Source: Bizionia myxarmorum
GTDB taxonomy: Bacteria > Bacteroidota > Bacteroidia > Flavobacteriales > Flavobacteriaceae
Direction: 5' to 3'
Assembly (NCBI RefSeq): GCF_008086205.1
Contig: NZ_VSKK01000004.1
Location: 158,072-222,071 of the forward strand
DNA: 64,000 nt
The notes beneath the pieces are model-generated. The model did no database searches and had not been told where the DNA came from. It saw only the letters and a program-made list of their open reading frames with translations. Position numbers and translations under genes: made by a program. Of the stretch, positions 29,066-38,919 are shown in pieces (the stretch's first letter is position 1; the number at the start of each line of letters is the position of its first letter).

Positions 29066-29497
29066 TTAAACGTTTTTTAGTCTGTTTTTATATATCAAAT
29101 TATCAATTGAAATTTTACCAGCTCCTGCTATTAAAATTACTAAATAAATTGCAGAGTAGAGCAGAGGTAATTCCTTATTTGCAAACGGATCGTTTGCATG
29201 AAATACTAAAGCTGCTACCAACATGGTGATCAATAAAGGAATTGCTGCCAAACGTGTACCAAGTCCCAAAATTAAAAGTATGGAACAAAAGACTTCAGAA
29301 AAAACTGTAAGAACTAGTGTTGTGGTAACTCCTAGCCCTATCGGGTCCGGAAACTGTATAGGTTCGCTTCCGAACAATGGTGCCATTTTACCGACACCGT
29401 GTGTTAACATTAAAGCGCCTCCAGCCATGCGGAGAATCAATAGGGAGAGGTTTATGTTTTTCGTGTAACTACATGGATTGAATATGTTTTTAATCAT
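29066..29497 (-). CDS. DoxX-family membrane protein
   Basis: 143 residues with four helices. Signatures LLILRMAGGALMLTHGVGK near the start and ILLILGLGTRLAAIPLLITM in the third helix are typical of DoxX. These inner-membrane proteins are linked to thiol and oxidative stress. It starts 7 bases after the DsbA-like gene stop, showing tight operon organisation. Confidence 0.85.
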   Translation of the reverse strand: MIKNIFNPCSYTKNINLSLLILRMAGGALMLTHGVGKMAPLFGSEPIQFPDPIGLGVTTTLVLTVFSEVFCSILLILGLGTRLAAIPLLITMLVAALVFHANDPFANKELPLLYSAIYLVILIAGAGKISIDNLIYKNRLKNV

Positions 29498-29504
29498 TAT
29501 TTTA

Positions 29505-30431
29505 TTATTCTTTAATTGACCAAATAGAACCGTTTTTCGTGCTCAATTTCTCTAAAATATTCTTGGATACAAGCGCATTTAAAATATCTTCACTTTCGTT
29601 TCTAGGCGTTCCTGAAAGTTCAGAAAATTCTTTAGCTGTGAGTGTGGGGTATATTGCAAAGAGCGTATCCCAATTTTTACTATATTCACTTTTAAGAGCA
29701 TTCGGATTTAATTTTAGAATAGCCATTTCGTAAAAAGCATAAGGTCTGGTGCCATAAACAACTTCTTTATTGCCTGCATCATCTACAAAGAAGATGGTTG
29801 GAAACCCTCTAACTCCTAATTCTCTTCCTAATTTTAAATCGTCTTCAAATAAGGTTTTTGCTTTACCATCAAAGTCTATTTTTAATTGCGCTACATCTAA
29901 ATCTACTTTTTCAGCTGCAATAGCCAAGTTTTCCCATTTAGCCATATTTTTCTTTTTCAAAAACATCATTTCACGCATTTCACGCATATACAAAATAGCC
30001 TTATCGTTATCCTGAAGTTGCGCAGCTTTAAATGCTATCGAGGAGGGGTATGATGAGTCCATAGGGTCTTCCAGCCATAAATCGCCATCAATAGGCATGT
30101 CGTAATGGATACTCACTTCATCCCAATGTGAGGCGACGTCTGAAGGTTTGCCAATGCCACCGCTGTTGTAATTCCAATCTGGCAATAAGCCGCCCATTCT
30201 GTAATCTATTTCAATAGCGCTGCCGTATTCTAATTTCAGTTTACGCAGTTGCGGTTCAATACCCCAACAGGACGAGCAAATGGGATCTGTGTAATAAATA
30301 AGCTTCACAGATTTTTTAGTGGCTTCAACTTTACTAGAAGTTGTATTATTTGTACTTTCTTCCGTTGTTTCACACATTCCGGTTTCTATATCGCATAAAA
30401 GCGGATTGGTTTTTAGTGTTTCGTTGTTCAT
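29505..30431 (-). CDS. DsbA-family (SpxH/FrnE-like) thioredoxin-fold protein
   Basis: 308 residues. The thioredoxin-fold motif is YYTDPICSSCWGIEPQLRKL with a CSSC active site, followed by the long helical insert of DsbA proteins and a conserved cis-proline region GVRGFPTIFFVDD. The IEPQLRKL and GGLLPDW parts resemble SpxH/YjbH and FrnE. There is no signal peptide, so it should be cytosolic. It heads an operon with DoxX, cupin and dehydrogenase genes opposite an HxlR regulator with its own conserved cysteine, which suggests a disulfide or electrophile response. Confidence 0.8.
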   Translation of the reverse strand: MNNETLKTNPLLCDIETGMCETTEESTNNTTSSKVEATKKSVKLIYYTDPICSSCWGIEPQLRKLKLEYGSAIEIDYRMGGLLPDWNYNSGGIGKPSDVASHWDEVSIHYDMPIDGDLWLEDPMDSSYPSSIAFKAAQLQDNDKAILYMREMREMMFLKKKNMAKWENLAIAAEKVDLDVAQLKIDFDGKAKTLFEDDLKLGRELGVRGFPTIFFVDDAGNKEVVYGTRPYAFYEMAILKLNPNALKSEYSKNWDTLFAIYPTLTAKEFSELSGTPRNESEDILNALVSKNILEKLSTKNGSIWSIKE

Positions 30432-30558
30432 CTTGTATGTTTTAATATATTTATATTATTCCTTGTCAGCGTCAATTATTTTAGAGTTAAATCATTTCAA
30501 AACGTTTATTTGCTGATCGTTACAAATATACGGAAAATAAGTGTATATTTGACATGTA

Positions 30559-30590
30559 TTTCCTTTTTGAAAGTACTTTCCAAAAGGAAA
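30559..30590. promoter_or_regulatory. 32-bp near-perfect palindrome, likely HxlR operator
   Basis: Between the divergent DsbA-like operon and the HxlR gene lies a 32-base sequence with outer arms TTTCCTTTT / AAAAGGAAA and a core GAAAGTACTTTC. Only one base pair of sixteen mismatches. HxlR-type dimers bind such palindromes, often with an AGTACTTT-like core, so this is the probable shared operator. Confidence 0.65.
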
Positions 30591-30642
30591 CTACCCCTAT
30601 TTGATTTTGTAATTGAATGGATATTTACTAAATAATGAACTA

Positions 30643-31005
30643 ATGAAAAAGAAAGCAGTCATCAACAATACCCCCGTTTGTCAAGTAAGAATGCAAGCTA
30701 TCAGTGATACCATGAGTATCCTTTCTGGAAAATGGAAGTTTCATATTTTAGGTACGCTTATTGAAGGTGAAAAATTGGGATTCATGGATTTGCTCCGGGA
30801 AATAGACGGGATAGGCAGTAAAATGCTTTCCAAGGAACTTCAAGATTTAGAGTCGAACCATTTAGTTAGTCGCACAGTGATGGATACAAAACCTATAACT
30901 GTAAATTATGCTATTACTAAATATGGAGTAACGCTTTCGCCCATAATTAATGAGCTGGCCAAATGGGGAATAGCCTATAGAAAATCACTTCATGGTTCAA
31001 AATAA
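30643..31005 (+). CDS. HxlR-family winged-helix regulator
   Basis: 120 residues from the ATG at 30643 (MKKKAVINNTPVCQVRM); an upstream TTG is less likely. The winged helix shows LSGKWKFHILGTLIEGEKLGFMDLLREI, GIGSKMLSKELQDLE and YAITKYGVTLSPIINELAKWG, all typical. The cysteine in TPVCQVRM is in the place of the redox-sensing N-terminal cysteine of YodB/HypR-type members. It is divergent from the DsbA-like operon with a palindrome between, so it probably represses that operon and itself. Confidence 0.87.
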   Translation: MKKKAVINNTPVCQVRMQAISDTMSILSGKWKFHILGTLIEGEKLGFMDLLREIDGIGSKMLSKELQDLESNHLVSRTVMDTKPITVNYAITKYGVTLSPIINELAKWGIAYRKSLHGSK

Positions 31006-31165
31006 GATACGTACTGATTTTGACGAAAGTCCAAAATGGCGTTCAACTGTTATTATGACAGTTACCGGCTTTAGTTAAACATTTTGCTCTAGACTCAACA
31101 CGTTTTTAACACCTGTTAGGTCTTGAATAGTTTATATTTTAGCTTAACGCACCAATCGATACCTG

Positions 31166-31537
31166 CTATTTTGCCTCTTCGGAAGTTGCAAATTTTTCCA
31201 TTTTTACACTCAAACCATTTTCAACTGTGTATATCTGAACCTAATTTTGTTTCAACTCTCTACCTGATCGTTTTATTTTCTGATGTTCTTGACCTATTAC
31301 AACTACCATAATTCCTTCAACAATACACTGTAGTGGTTCAAAGTTGATTATTTCTATTATAATGGTATAAAAAGCTGTAACACCTACTTTTTTTTCAAAG
31401 CGTCTTTTTGGGATTATTTGCGTTCCATGATAAATCCAAACGGTGTCGTCTGAAACGGTAGCTACAAATTTATCTGCATCTCCACTACTAAAAGCAGCGA
31501 ACATATTTTTTACTACTTCTTTTGCAGGATTTTTCAT
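31166..31537 (-). pseudogene. SnoaL/NTF2-like protein interrupted by TAG
   Basis: The frame begins MKNPAKEVVKNMFAAFSSGD and keeps the NTF2-like pattern DTVWIYHGTQIIPK, INFEPLQCIVEG and QEHQKIKRSGRELKQ. A TAG at 31241-31243 stands where relatives have tryptophan (KxWVQIYTV), then the frame goes on as VQIYTVENGL to a second TAG at 31166-31168. One change, TGG to TAG, explains it. The middle also looks a few residues short. These small cone-shaped domains bind or convert hydrophobic molecules; no specific function is known here. Confidence 0.65.
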
Positions 31538-31550
31538 TTTCTATTGGTTT

Positions 31551-32120
31551 TTATTGTTTTGCAAATTGTAAGTGAACCACTATAATTACATCTTTTCCAA
31601 CACCAGAAGCGGCTGGGTCGTGATCAATATTATAATCAAATCTATTAATAGTCGTTTCTGCTTTCATACCTAATTTTTCGCCTTTTTCTCTTTTGGCTGT
31701 TCCACCATAATACACATTAAAAACCACATCTTTTGTAACATCCTTTATTGTATGCGCTCCGTATAATAAATATTCATTAGGCTTATCTGTGGCGGTCATT
31801 TTGGTGCTTTTGAAAGACATATTGGGATACTTTTCAACTTCAAAGAAATCGACACTTCTTAAGTGATTATCTCTATCGGCTACATTAGTATTTATACTTT
31901 TTATTTCAACTGTATAATTGAAACTTGCATTTTTGAGCGCTTCTCCATCTGTGGATAAACTTCCTGTATAATCCAAAAAATTTCCATTCACAATACTAAT
32001 TCCAGAATGAGAAATATAGAAATTTAATGAGGAATGGTAAGGATCTACCTTCCATTGTGTTTGTGCGAAGGTGCTGATTGAAAACAAGACCAAACCAACT
32101 AATGTGATAAATTTCTTCAT
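31551..32120 (-). CDS. YceI-family periplasmic lipid-binding protein
   Basis: 189 residues with a signal peptide ending STFAQ. YceI features: WKVDPYHSSLNFYISHSG, IKSINTNVADRDNHLRSVDFF, and a C-terminal ETTINRFDYNI. YceI proteins form a lipocalin-like barrel that binds isoprenoid chains such as polyprenyl quinones. It lies between two damaged genes, SnoaL-like and FMN reductase, in the same direction. A second, cytosolic YceI is at 40.6 kb. Confidence 0.88.
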   Translation of the reverse strand: MKKFITLVGLVLFSISTFAQTQWKVDPYHSSLNFYISHSGISIVNGNFLDYTGSLSTDGEALKNASFNYTVEIKSINTNVADRDNHLRSVDFFEVEKYPNMSFKSTKMTATDKPNEYLLYGAHTIKDVTKDVVFNVYYGGTAKREKGEKLGMKAETTINRFDYNIDHDPAASGVGKDVIIVVHLQFAKQ

Positions 32121-32162
32121 GTTAGGTGGTTTTAATTGTAAAAAAAAATCAACTGTAAAAGG

Positions 32163-32720
32163 CTATTCCGACGCGATAGTATGAACCCATTTTTCAAATG
32201 ACTCCATAAAGCTCTTTAAGAAATCTTTAGTAGAATCATTTATTAGTTTACCATTCTCATCAAATAGATCTGCGCCACCTCCAATATATGCTTCAGGCTG
32301 CGCCATAGTAGGAACGTTAATAAAAGTTAGTGATAGTCTTAAATGGTGGTTTGCCCCAAAACCACTTATTGCCCCAATGGAAACACTTACAATTGCGGCA
32401 GGTTTTCCGTCCCAAGAATTTTCCCCATAAGGTCGGGAGCCTACGTCAATAGCATTTTTTAAAGCACCAGGCACCGAGCGGTTATATTCAGGCGTTAAAA
32501 ATAACAGACCATCTGCATTTTGAGTTTCTTTACTTAAGGCCATCTAAGCTTCAGGTGGATTGGCTTCTAAATCTTCATTGAACATTGGAAGCCCTGAAAT
32601 ATCCAATAGGTCCATATAAAATGATTCCGGTGCCATTGCCATCATAGCTTTAGCCGTTTTTAAATTAAAGGATTCTTTACGAAGACTTACTACGATTACT
32701 GCAATTTTGTGTTTATTCAT
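32163..32720 (-). pseudogene. NADPH-dependent FMN reductase interrupted by TAG
   Basis: From the ATG at 32720 the frame reads IAVIVVSLRKESFNLK (phosphate loop region) to NEDLEANPPEA, then TAG at 32544-32546, then MALSKETQNADGLLFLTPEYNRSVPGALKNAIDVGS, the flavin/dimer motif. Relatives have tryptophan at the stop position, so TGG to TAG is the likely change. Otherwise the 186-residue protein is intact. The family reduces FMN or quinones with NAD(P)H. If TAG is not suppressed the C-terminal two thirds are lost. Confidence 0.75.
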
Positions 32721-32942
32721 AATTGGATGTTTTCTGTTGCTAAAAGACGCCAATTTAGGAAGGATTAATAGGTGGTTTTACCGAACATTTAACACTTTAC
32801 AGGCTGCAAATTCTAATATTTTTTTCTAGACTAGAAAAGTGTAGTTTTTTTTAATAAAATGGAATGAATTTTATGGCAAAGACTCTATGAAGCCAATTAA
32901 CATTATTGGTTGTTTAAAACTTCTATCAGAGCAATTTTTGTG

Positions 32943-34115
32943 CTAATTAACGTCCTCAATGGATTGATTTTTTACCTTTTTAATTTTGTAATGCAGAATG
33001 ATTGCTGACAACGACAAACAAATTACCGCAATAATACTCAAGGCTATAACTGGCGCATAAATATGTGAAACACTAGCGTGGTTAAGATAAAGTATACGAA
33101 ACGTTTTTAAATAATGCGTCAAAGGAATTAATTCGGCTATAAATTGTACCCAATTTGGCATTTGGCTTAGAGGCCAAGTAAATCCACTAAGAATAAAACT
33201 AGGCGTGGCTACTACCATCAACACTTCAGTAGCTTTTAATTGGTTGGGTAAAATAATACTCACCAAAACACCTATGCCACATACGGCGAGAATAAAAACG
33301 AAGGTGCTCAAAGAAAATGCCCAAAAAGCACCACCTATTACCATATTGTAATATTTAGAAAAGCCCCAATACAGTAGGAGTATCCCAACAGACATAATCA
33401 TATAAGGAATGATCTTTACAGCTAGCATGCCTAGAGGGTTGGGCATTTTTCTGACTAATTCCCCAAATGTTCCGTTTTCATATTCTGATGCAAATGTAAG
33501 TGCTAAACCCAATAGCAAAATTTGCTGGAAAACCGTTAAAAGCACACCGGGTAACATAAAGTATAAATAATTCCCGCTGCGTATGCTTTGCTTAATTATA
33601 GTTGTTTTAAAGGGTTCGTAATTTTGCGTTGCCACATATTCTGGAACGCCCTTTTTCTTTTGAGACTCGATTTGGATACCAGCTTTTATGGTCATTGCTA
33701 CACCATTTACAGCCATTAAAGCCGTGTTAGAAGTCAAGGTGTTCGAAGCATCTACAAAAATGGTGATTTCGGGTAACTTATTTTGTTGAATTCCAGAGGT
33801 AAATCCTCTGGGAATATTCACTATTACGGAGGCGTCTTCATCAATTGCCTTGTTTTTTACATCAGTAAGATCCGGAAAAATGCCAACAACATGAATGCTT
33901 TCAGTTTCTTCAAGCATGTCAATAAATTTCTCACTCATGAGACTTTGATCCTGATCGACTACGATTATTGGCAAATCTGTTATTTTACCTTTTTCATAAA
34001 CCGCACCAATTAATATTCCATACAAAATAGGAGCCCCAATAAATAGCAGTCGTAATACGTTGTTGCTAAAAAAAAGCCTGAATTCTCGTTTAATTAAGTG
34101 TGTAAATTTCTTCAA
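32943..34115 (-). CDS. ABC-2 type exporter permease
   Basis: 390 residues: one N-terminal helix, a large periplasmic segment (LPIIVVDQDQSLMSEKFIDMLEE), then five helices with FELVRKM-like FGELVRKMPNPLGMLAVK and FILSGFTWPLSQMPNWVQ, the YhhJ/YhiH-type ABC2 membrane domain. It forms an export operon with an HlyD-type adaptor and TolC. No ATPase gene accompanies it, so the motor subunit must be encoded elsewhere or the system differs. Substrate unknown, possibly a hydrophobic drug or lipid. Confidence 0.85.
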   Translation of the reverse strand: MKKFTHLIKREFRLFFSNNVLRLLFIGAPILYGILIGAVYEKGKITDLPIIVVDQDQSLMSEKFIDMLEETESIHVVGIFPDLTDVKNKAIDEDASVIVNIPRGFTSGIQQNKLPEITIFVDASNTLTSNTALMAVNGVAMTIKAGIQIESQKKKGVPEYVATQNYEPFKTTIIKQSIRSGNYLYFMLPGVLLTVFQQILLLGLALTFASEYENGTFGELVRKMPNPLGMLAVKIIPYMIMSVGILLLYWGFSKYYNMVIGGAFWAFSLSTFVFILAVCGIGVLVSIILPNQLKATEVLMVVATPSFILSGFTWPLSQMPNWVQFIAELIPLTHYLKTFRILYLNHASVSHIYAPVIALSIIAVICLSLSAIILHYKIKKVKNQSIEDVN

Positions 34116-34121
34116 AACATA

Positions 34122-35087
34122 TTATTTATTAAACTTTAAAGAAACTGAAGCTTTTGTTATTAGATCTTTCACCTTTTCTGGATCCGTAGGTTTTACTTCT
34201 ACCTCAAATAAGGTTTGTTGCATGTCAAAGTCGGGATAAGCTGTTGCTATATTGGCATAAGAACTTAAAGCTTTAACTAGAGTTACCTCGCCATTAATAA
34301 TTTCTGAATCCTTATATAGGACTTCTATTTTAACTTTTGTTCCCCGTTTAATTTCGCCTAATTTGCTTTCTGCAATGGTAAAACGAAAGTATACGGAGTC
34401 ATTAATATAGCCACTTATAATAGGGTATCCTGGCAAAGCAAGTTCGCCATTTTTTAAATTGATTGTTTCAACGGACATATCTTGAGGTGCTATCACATAT
34501 TTTTCACGTTCAGCAGCACCAACTTCTAAAACGGCTCCAGAGGCTTGTAATTTCTGGCCCAGGGCCATACTTTGCTGTTCTGCCCGACCACCATTTTTTG
34601 CTTCCTCTAATTCTGTTTTTGCCGCGTCATATTGATTTTTAGCACCTTGATATTTCGCGTAAACTTCATCAAACTGTTGTTGCGGTATTAGACTGTCTTG
34701 TAACATTTTATTAAGTCTATCCTTGGATTTTTTGGCAAATTCAAATTGCTCCTTTAATCCGTTAACTTTGTTCTGCAATTGTTTTAACTGCCCATCGGTG
34801 GCGCCCTTAATTGCCATTTGATATTGCGCTTCAGCTGATTTTAAAACACCTTCAGCTTGCTGCTTTTTGGCATCTACTTCTGGAATATCTAGTATAGCCA
34901 AGGTGTCACCTTTTTTAACGAAATCACCCTTTGACACCAATAGTTCTTCCACCGTTCCTGGTATTTTAGTAACTACTGAAATTTGTTCCCTTTCAATTTT
35001 CCCCATAAAAGCAGGATCCATTTTGTTATCTGAACAAGAAACTGAAACTACTAAAACAAGTAAGAGTAAAACATTTTTAATTTCCAT
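34122..35087 (-). CDS. HlyD-family periplasmic adaptor, lipoprotein
   Basis: 321 residues with a lipoprotein signal (VLVVSVSC). A lipoyl-like half motif VPGTVEELLVSKGDFVKKGDTLAIL-type sequence is followed by a long coiled-coil hairpin (about residues 70-185) and a barrel domain with GYPIISGYINDSVYFRF. It links the inner-membrane ABC permease to TolC. Its start overlaps the end of the TolC gene by 11 bases and its stop is 6 bases from the permease start, a compact operon. Confidence 0.85.
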   Translation of the reverse strand: MEIKNVLLLLVLVVSVSCSDNKMDPAFMGKIEREQISVVTKIPGTVEELLVSKGDFVKKGDTLAILDIPEVDAKKQQAEGVLKSAEAQYQMAIKGATDGQLKQLQNKVNGLKEQFEFAKKSKDRLNKMLQDSLIPQQQFDEVYAKYQGAKNQYDAAKTELEEAKNGGRAEQQSMALGQKLQASGAVLEVGAAEREKYVIAPQDMSVETINLKNGELALPGYPIISGYINDSVYFRFTIAESKLGEIKRGTKVKIEVLYKDSEIINGEVTLVKALSSYANIATAYPDFDMQQTLFEVEVKPTDPEKVKDLITKASVSLKFNK

Positions 35088-36477
35088 AGCCGTTATAAAT
35101 TTTGCCTAATAACTCACCTGTCGCTATTAAGAGTTCTAATGTCGCGTGTCGCTGATTTAGAATTTGGTTGTAATAATTCAAGTTTACTTTATAAAAATCA
35201 TTTTCTGAAGCTAAACGTTCAGTTAAATCCACTAGACCAGAATTGTATTGCTTGGTTGCCAATTGTAAATTGTTTTCAGCTATTTGAACACGTTGTTTTG
35301 CCACTTCAACTTTTTGTTCCGCTGTTTTAAAATCAGATTTATTTTTAAACAATAGCAATTCAAATTTCTCTCGCGTATCTTTTAATTTGGTTTCAATGAT
35401 TTCAACTTCAATTTCAGCCTTCTTTGCGCTTTTACTATTTTCTCCGCCTTTAAATAAATCCCATTTCATTCCAACACCAACTGCTGCTGCTGGTTTCAGC
35501 CTTATGTTTTCAGTGTTTAAGGTTACATCGCCTGCAATGGGAACGTCTTTAAGTTTTATTCGTGTGTCGAAAGCATTCAAATATATTGCGTTTCCAAAAG
35601 CAAATATCGTGGGGAAATAAGTACCCTTCTCTTTTTTATATGCAAATTCTTTAGCCTTTTTTCCCGCTTCCAAAGCTTTTAATTCTACGCGATTCTCGAC
35701 ATTTAACGCACCTTCATCCAATAAGAAAGCCTGTAAGTTGTAGGTAATAGCCTCTAATTCATTTGAAGGTATCCGCGTGAGATATGCTAGTTTGGCAAGT
35801 AAAACATTTCTATTGCTTAAAGCTTCTAGCTTCTTTTCTTCTAATTCTAAAACTGCTAATTTTATTTTATCACGATCATAAGGAATTGCTAAACCGTTTT
35901 CAATGGCTTTTAATACTTTTTTATGCTCTGTGTCGAGTCGTTTTTCGGAATCTTCAATGAGTTTATCTACAGCATTTAATAGCATTAATTGATCAAAAGT
36001 CTGGATAACCTCTTTTGCAATTTCTTCCTTTCCAGCTTCAGCTAAAAAACGTTCGGCTTTTTGTTTTTCCTTTAATGCTTTAATGCCGCTGTTAATTTGA
36101 TTTCCTGCAAAAATAATTTGTCGGGTAGATAACCCTCCCATTAAAACATGAGTTTGATAACTGGAGGCTAAAGGGTCTTCCAAAAACGGTGTTCCGCTAA
36201 TGGGTAGATATTGAGTTGGAAATTGCAAGTTTAATTGTGAGTATAAAAAACCATAGCCACCCATAAATGAAAGTGACGGTAGTCTTTTTCCTATGGCGAT
36301 TTCCATATCTAATCCCGTATTACTACTGGTCATTTCTTGAATGCGTATATCTGCACTTTCAGTAATCGCTTTTCGAATAGGTTCTTTTAAAATGTCTTCT
36401 ATAAAACTTTGGGCATGTAATGGCGTACTTATTAAAAAAAGTGTTCCAAATACCAAATAGAATATATTTTTAGTCAT
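35077..36477 (-). CDS. TolC-family outer-membrane efflux protein
   Basis: 466 residues with a signal peptide ending LHAQ. Two repeats of long amphipathic helices with the OEP pattern are present (ENNLQLATKQYNSGLVDLTERLASENDFYKVNLNY near the end, GGENSKSAKKAEIEVEI in the middle). It forms the trimeric outer-membrane tunnel for the HlyD/ABC-2 pair that follows. It is the first gene of the operon; I see no TetR regulator next to it. Confidence 0.87.
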   Translation of the reverse strand: MTKNIFYLVFGTLFLISTPLHAQSFIEDILKEPIRKAITESADIRIQEMTSSNTGLDMEIAIGKRLPSLSFMGGYGFLYSQLNLQFPTQYLPISGTPFLEDPLASSYQTHVLMGGLSTRQIIFAGNQINSGIKALKEKQKAERFLAEAGKEEIAKEVIQTFDQLMLLNAVDKLIEDSEKRLDTEHKKVLKAIENGLAIPYDRDKIKLAVLELEEKKLEALSNRNVLLAKLAYLTRIPSNELEAITYNLQAFLLDEGALNVENRVELKALEAGKKAKEFAYKKEKGTYFPTIFAFGNAIYLNAFDTRIKLKDVPIAGDVTLNTENIRLKPAAAVGVGMKWDLFKGGENSKSAKKAEIEVEIIETKLKDTREKFELLLFKNKSDFKTAEQKVEVAKQRVQIAENNLQLATKQYNSGLVDLTERLASENDFYKVNLNYYNQILNQRHATLELLIATGELLGKIYNGYGN

Positions 36478-36754
36478 GAAAATCTTATTATAAGAGTTTA
36501 CTAATTTAACGTGTTTACAATATAAATGTAACGCTATGAATTTTATGAATATTGAATTTATTTCATGTAATTCCGTTTTAATTTGTTAATGTATATCTTC
36601 AAATAAAAAGAATGATTGGTCAGTACCTGGTAGTAAATTTTACACAATACACTTGTAATTTGTAAGCGGTAATGGGTCTTAAACAATACATTTTTGCCAC
36701 AACCCAAGTAGCTTGTAGTTGGTAGTGTTTTCAATTTGCCCAGAAAACCTACCA

Positions 36755-36778
36755 CAAAAAAGGGCTGGCACTCGCCCC
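36755..36778 (-). terminator. intrinsic terminator after the DIP1984-family gene
   Basis: Read on the minus strand, a GC-rich stem (GGGC arms with an 8-base loop) is followed by TTTTTT, starting about 20 bases after the stop of the upstream gene. The remaining 275 bases to the TolC gene hold no gene. Confidence 0.6.
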
Positions 36779-36797
36779 AATCATTCCACCTTTCGGC

Positions 36798-37265
36798 TTA
36801 ATCTTTTAACTCTGTAAGCCAATTGAGTTCTTGAATTTTACTATCAATCTCTCTAAAAGCTCTTCCTATTTGATCCATTTCAGATTGCAACTTCTTAATA
36901 TCAATGGTTGTTTTAAGATTGGCATCACCGCTGTTATTTACTTGAGCAGCATACCTAATATTTCTTAATTTTTCAGAAAGCATTTTTAATGAATCTCTTT
37001 TAGCAAGTGCCTCCATTAGTGAACCTTCTCCTTTGATTTGAGTTTCATTATTGGTTTTATTGATTCTAATAACCAAGGTTTCTAAATCTTGAATAGCGGT
37101 TCTCAATTGCGCCAAGAGCTTTGCTGGATCTTCTTGTGGTTTTTTGTCATCTGATACTATAAGAACAGGTCTTATTCTATTCTGAATATGTTCAATTTTC
37201 TTCATCAAATCTGATCGTAGCAAAAGTGCCTCTGCAAGTTTCATTTTTTTATTTTTTTCTGACAT
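36798..37265 (-). CDS. DIP1984-family protein
   Basis: 155 residues, nearly all helical. MKLAEALLLRSDLMKKIEHIQNRI and LLAQLRTAIQDLETLVIRINKTNN, then ALAKRDSLKMLSEKLR, match the DIP1984 (septicolysin-like) family. The real start may be the methionine at residue 8. The biochemical role is not established. It follows catalase by 26 bases on the same strand and may share its transcript. Confidence 0.75.
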   Translation of the reverse strand: MSEKNKKMKLAEALLLRSDLMKKIEHIQNRIRPVLIVSDDKKPQEDPAKLLAQLRTAIQDLETLVIRINKTNNETQIKGEGSLMEALAKRDSLKMLSEKLRNIRYAAQVNNSGDANLKTTIDIKKLQSEMDQIGRAFREIDSKIQELNWLTELKD

Positions 37266-37291
37266 TTTATTTGTTTGAAAACGTTAATAAA

Positions 37292-38830
37292 TTAATGCAT
37301 TGGACATTTAGAAATTGGATTATTATCTGGTTTCGGTGCCCATTTATTATAAGGTGACATATCGAAGTTATTTACCTCATCCATAGATAAACCTAATGCT
37401 TTTGCCACACCCTGTCCATATTCTGGATCAGCTTTAAAACAGTTTCTTATATGACGAATTTGAATGAATTTTTCTGCACCACCTACTTGAGCTGCTGTAT
37501 TATTAAATAATAAATCAGCTTTTCCATCTGCTTTTATAATGCGGAATAAATCGCCTGGTTGTGTGAAGTAATCTTCATCATCATCTCTAAAATTGTGCGC
37601 ATAAGCGTCTCCATTTAATTCTAAAGGTTGATCTTTAAATTCTGGTTGTTCTTGCCATTCTCCATAACTATTTGGATTGTAATGCAATGTGCCTCCGTGA
37701 TTGCCATCTACACGCATAGTGCCGTCTCTATGATTGGAATGATATGGGCACGTGGGTTTGTTCACTGGAATTTGATAATGGTTAACGCCCAATCTATATC
37801 GTTGTGCATCTCCATAAGAAAACAATCGTCCTTGTAGCATTTTGTCTGGCGAAAAACCAATTCCAGGAACCACATTCAATGGGTTAAAAGCCGCTTGCTC
37901 CACATCTTGAAAATAGTTTTCTGGATTTCTATTTAATTCGAATTCTCCAACAGGAATAAGCGGGAAATCTTTTTTAGACCATACTTTTGTTAAATCGAAA
38001 GGATGAAAACGGTATGTCTTTGCTTCCGCTTCTGTCATAATTTGAACAAACATTTTCCATTTTGGGAAATCTTTTTTATCAATAGCATCAAAAAGGTCTC
38101 TTTGTGATGATTCCCTGTCCATTCCAACTATTTTAGCTGCTTCTTCGTCCGACAGGTTTTTAATACCTTGTTGCGTCACAAAATGAAACTTCACCCAATG
38201 TCTTACATTCTCTTTATTGATAAAACTAAAGGTATGACTTCCAAAACCGTGCATATGTCTGTAACCTGTTGGTAAACCACGGTCACTCATTGTTATGGTA
38301 ACTTGGTGTAAAGATTCAGGCAGTAAAGTCCAAAAATCCCAGTTGTTATTAGCACTTCTTAAATTGGTTTTAGGATCTCGCTTTACAGCACGATTTAAGT
38401 CTGGAAACTTCATCGGGTCGCGAAAGAAAAATACTGGTGTATTATTTCCTACTAAATCCCAAATACCTTCTTCGGTATAAAATTTTAATGCGAAACCTCT
38501 AATATCTCTTTCGGCATCTGCAGCTCCTCTTTCTCCAGCTACTGTAGAAAAGCGGCTGAACATTCCTGTTTTTTTACCAATTTCGCTAAAAATCTTCGCC
38601 TTAGTATATTTTGAAATGTCGTGCGTTACAGTAAATGTACCGAAAGCTCCAGAACCTTTGGCGTGCATTCTTCTTTCTGGAATGACTTCGCGATCAAAGT
38701 TTGCCATTTTCTCTAAAAACCAAGCGTCTTGCATTAACATTGGCCCTCTTGGTCCTGCAGTTTGTACGTTTTGGTTATCTCCAACGGGTGCTCCAGTTTG
38801 TCTTGTGAGTTTTGGTTTATTGTCTTCCAT
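37292..38830 (-). CDS. katA: monofunctional heme catalase
   Basis: 512 residues, small-subunit (clade 3 length) catalase. Active-site histidine in [14 protein letters not shown], asparagine in [14 protein letters not shown], and the heme-ligating tyrosine in [14 protein letters not shown]. It converts hydrogen peroxide to water and oxygen in the cytoplasm. The C-terminus ISKCPMH is normal for the family. It likely forms an oxidative-stress group with Dps, though they are not linked. Confidence 0.93.
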   Translation of the reverse strand: MEDNKPKLTRQTGAPVGDNQNVQTAGPRGPMLMQDAWFLEKMANFDREVIPERRMHAKGSGAFGTFTVTHDISKYTKAKIFSEIGKKTGMFSRFSTVAGERGAADAERDIRGFALKFYTEEGIWDLVGNNTPVFFFRDPMKFPDLNRAVKRDPKTNLRSANNNWDFWTLLPESLHQVTITMSDRGLPTGYRHMHGFGSHTFSFINKENVRHWVKFHFVTQQGIKNLSDEEAAKIVGMDRESSQRDLFDAIDKKDFPKWKMFVQIMTEAEAKTYRFHPFDLTKVWSKKDFPLIPVGEFELNRNPENYFQDVEQAAFNPLNVVPGIGFSPDKMLQGRLFSYGDAQRYRLGVNHYQIPVNKPTCPYHSNHRDGTMRVDGNHGGTLHYNPNSYGEWQEQPEFKDQPLELNGDAYAHNFRDDDEDYFTQPGDLFRIIKADGKADLLFNNTAAQVGGAEKFIQIRHIRNCFKADPEYGQGVAKALGLSMDEVNNFDMSPYNKWAPKPDNNPISKCPMH

Positions 38831-38919
38831 TTTTAGTTGTATTAATGTGATTTATATATAAATATAGGGGATTTTTTTAAAGTTGAAAAACCTGCTATAT
38901 TCAGATTGTTTCGTATTTA

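Noticed and set aside
36558..36755. Minus-strand frame of 65 residues between TolC and DIP1984 genes
   Set aside because: Unusual composition, no homology recognised, overlaps the terminator.
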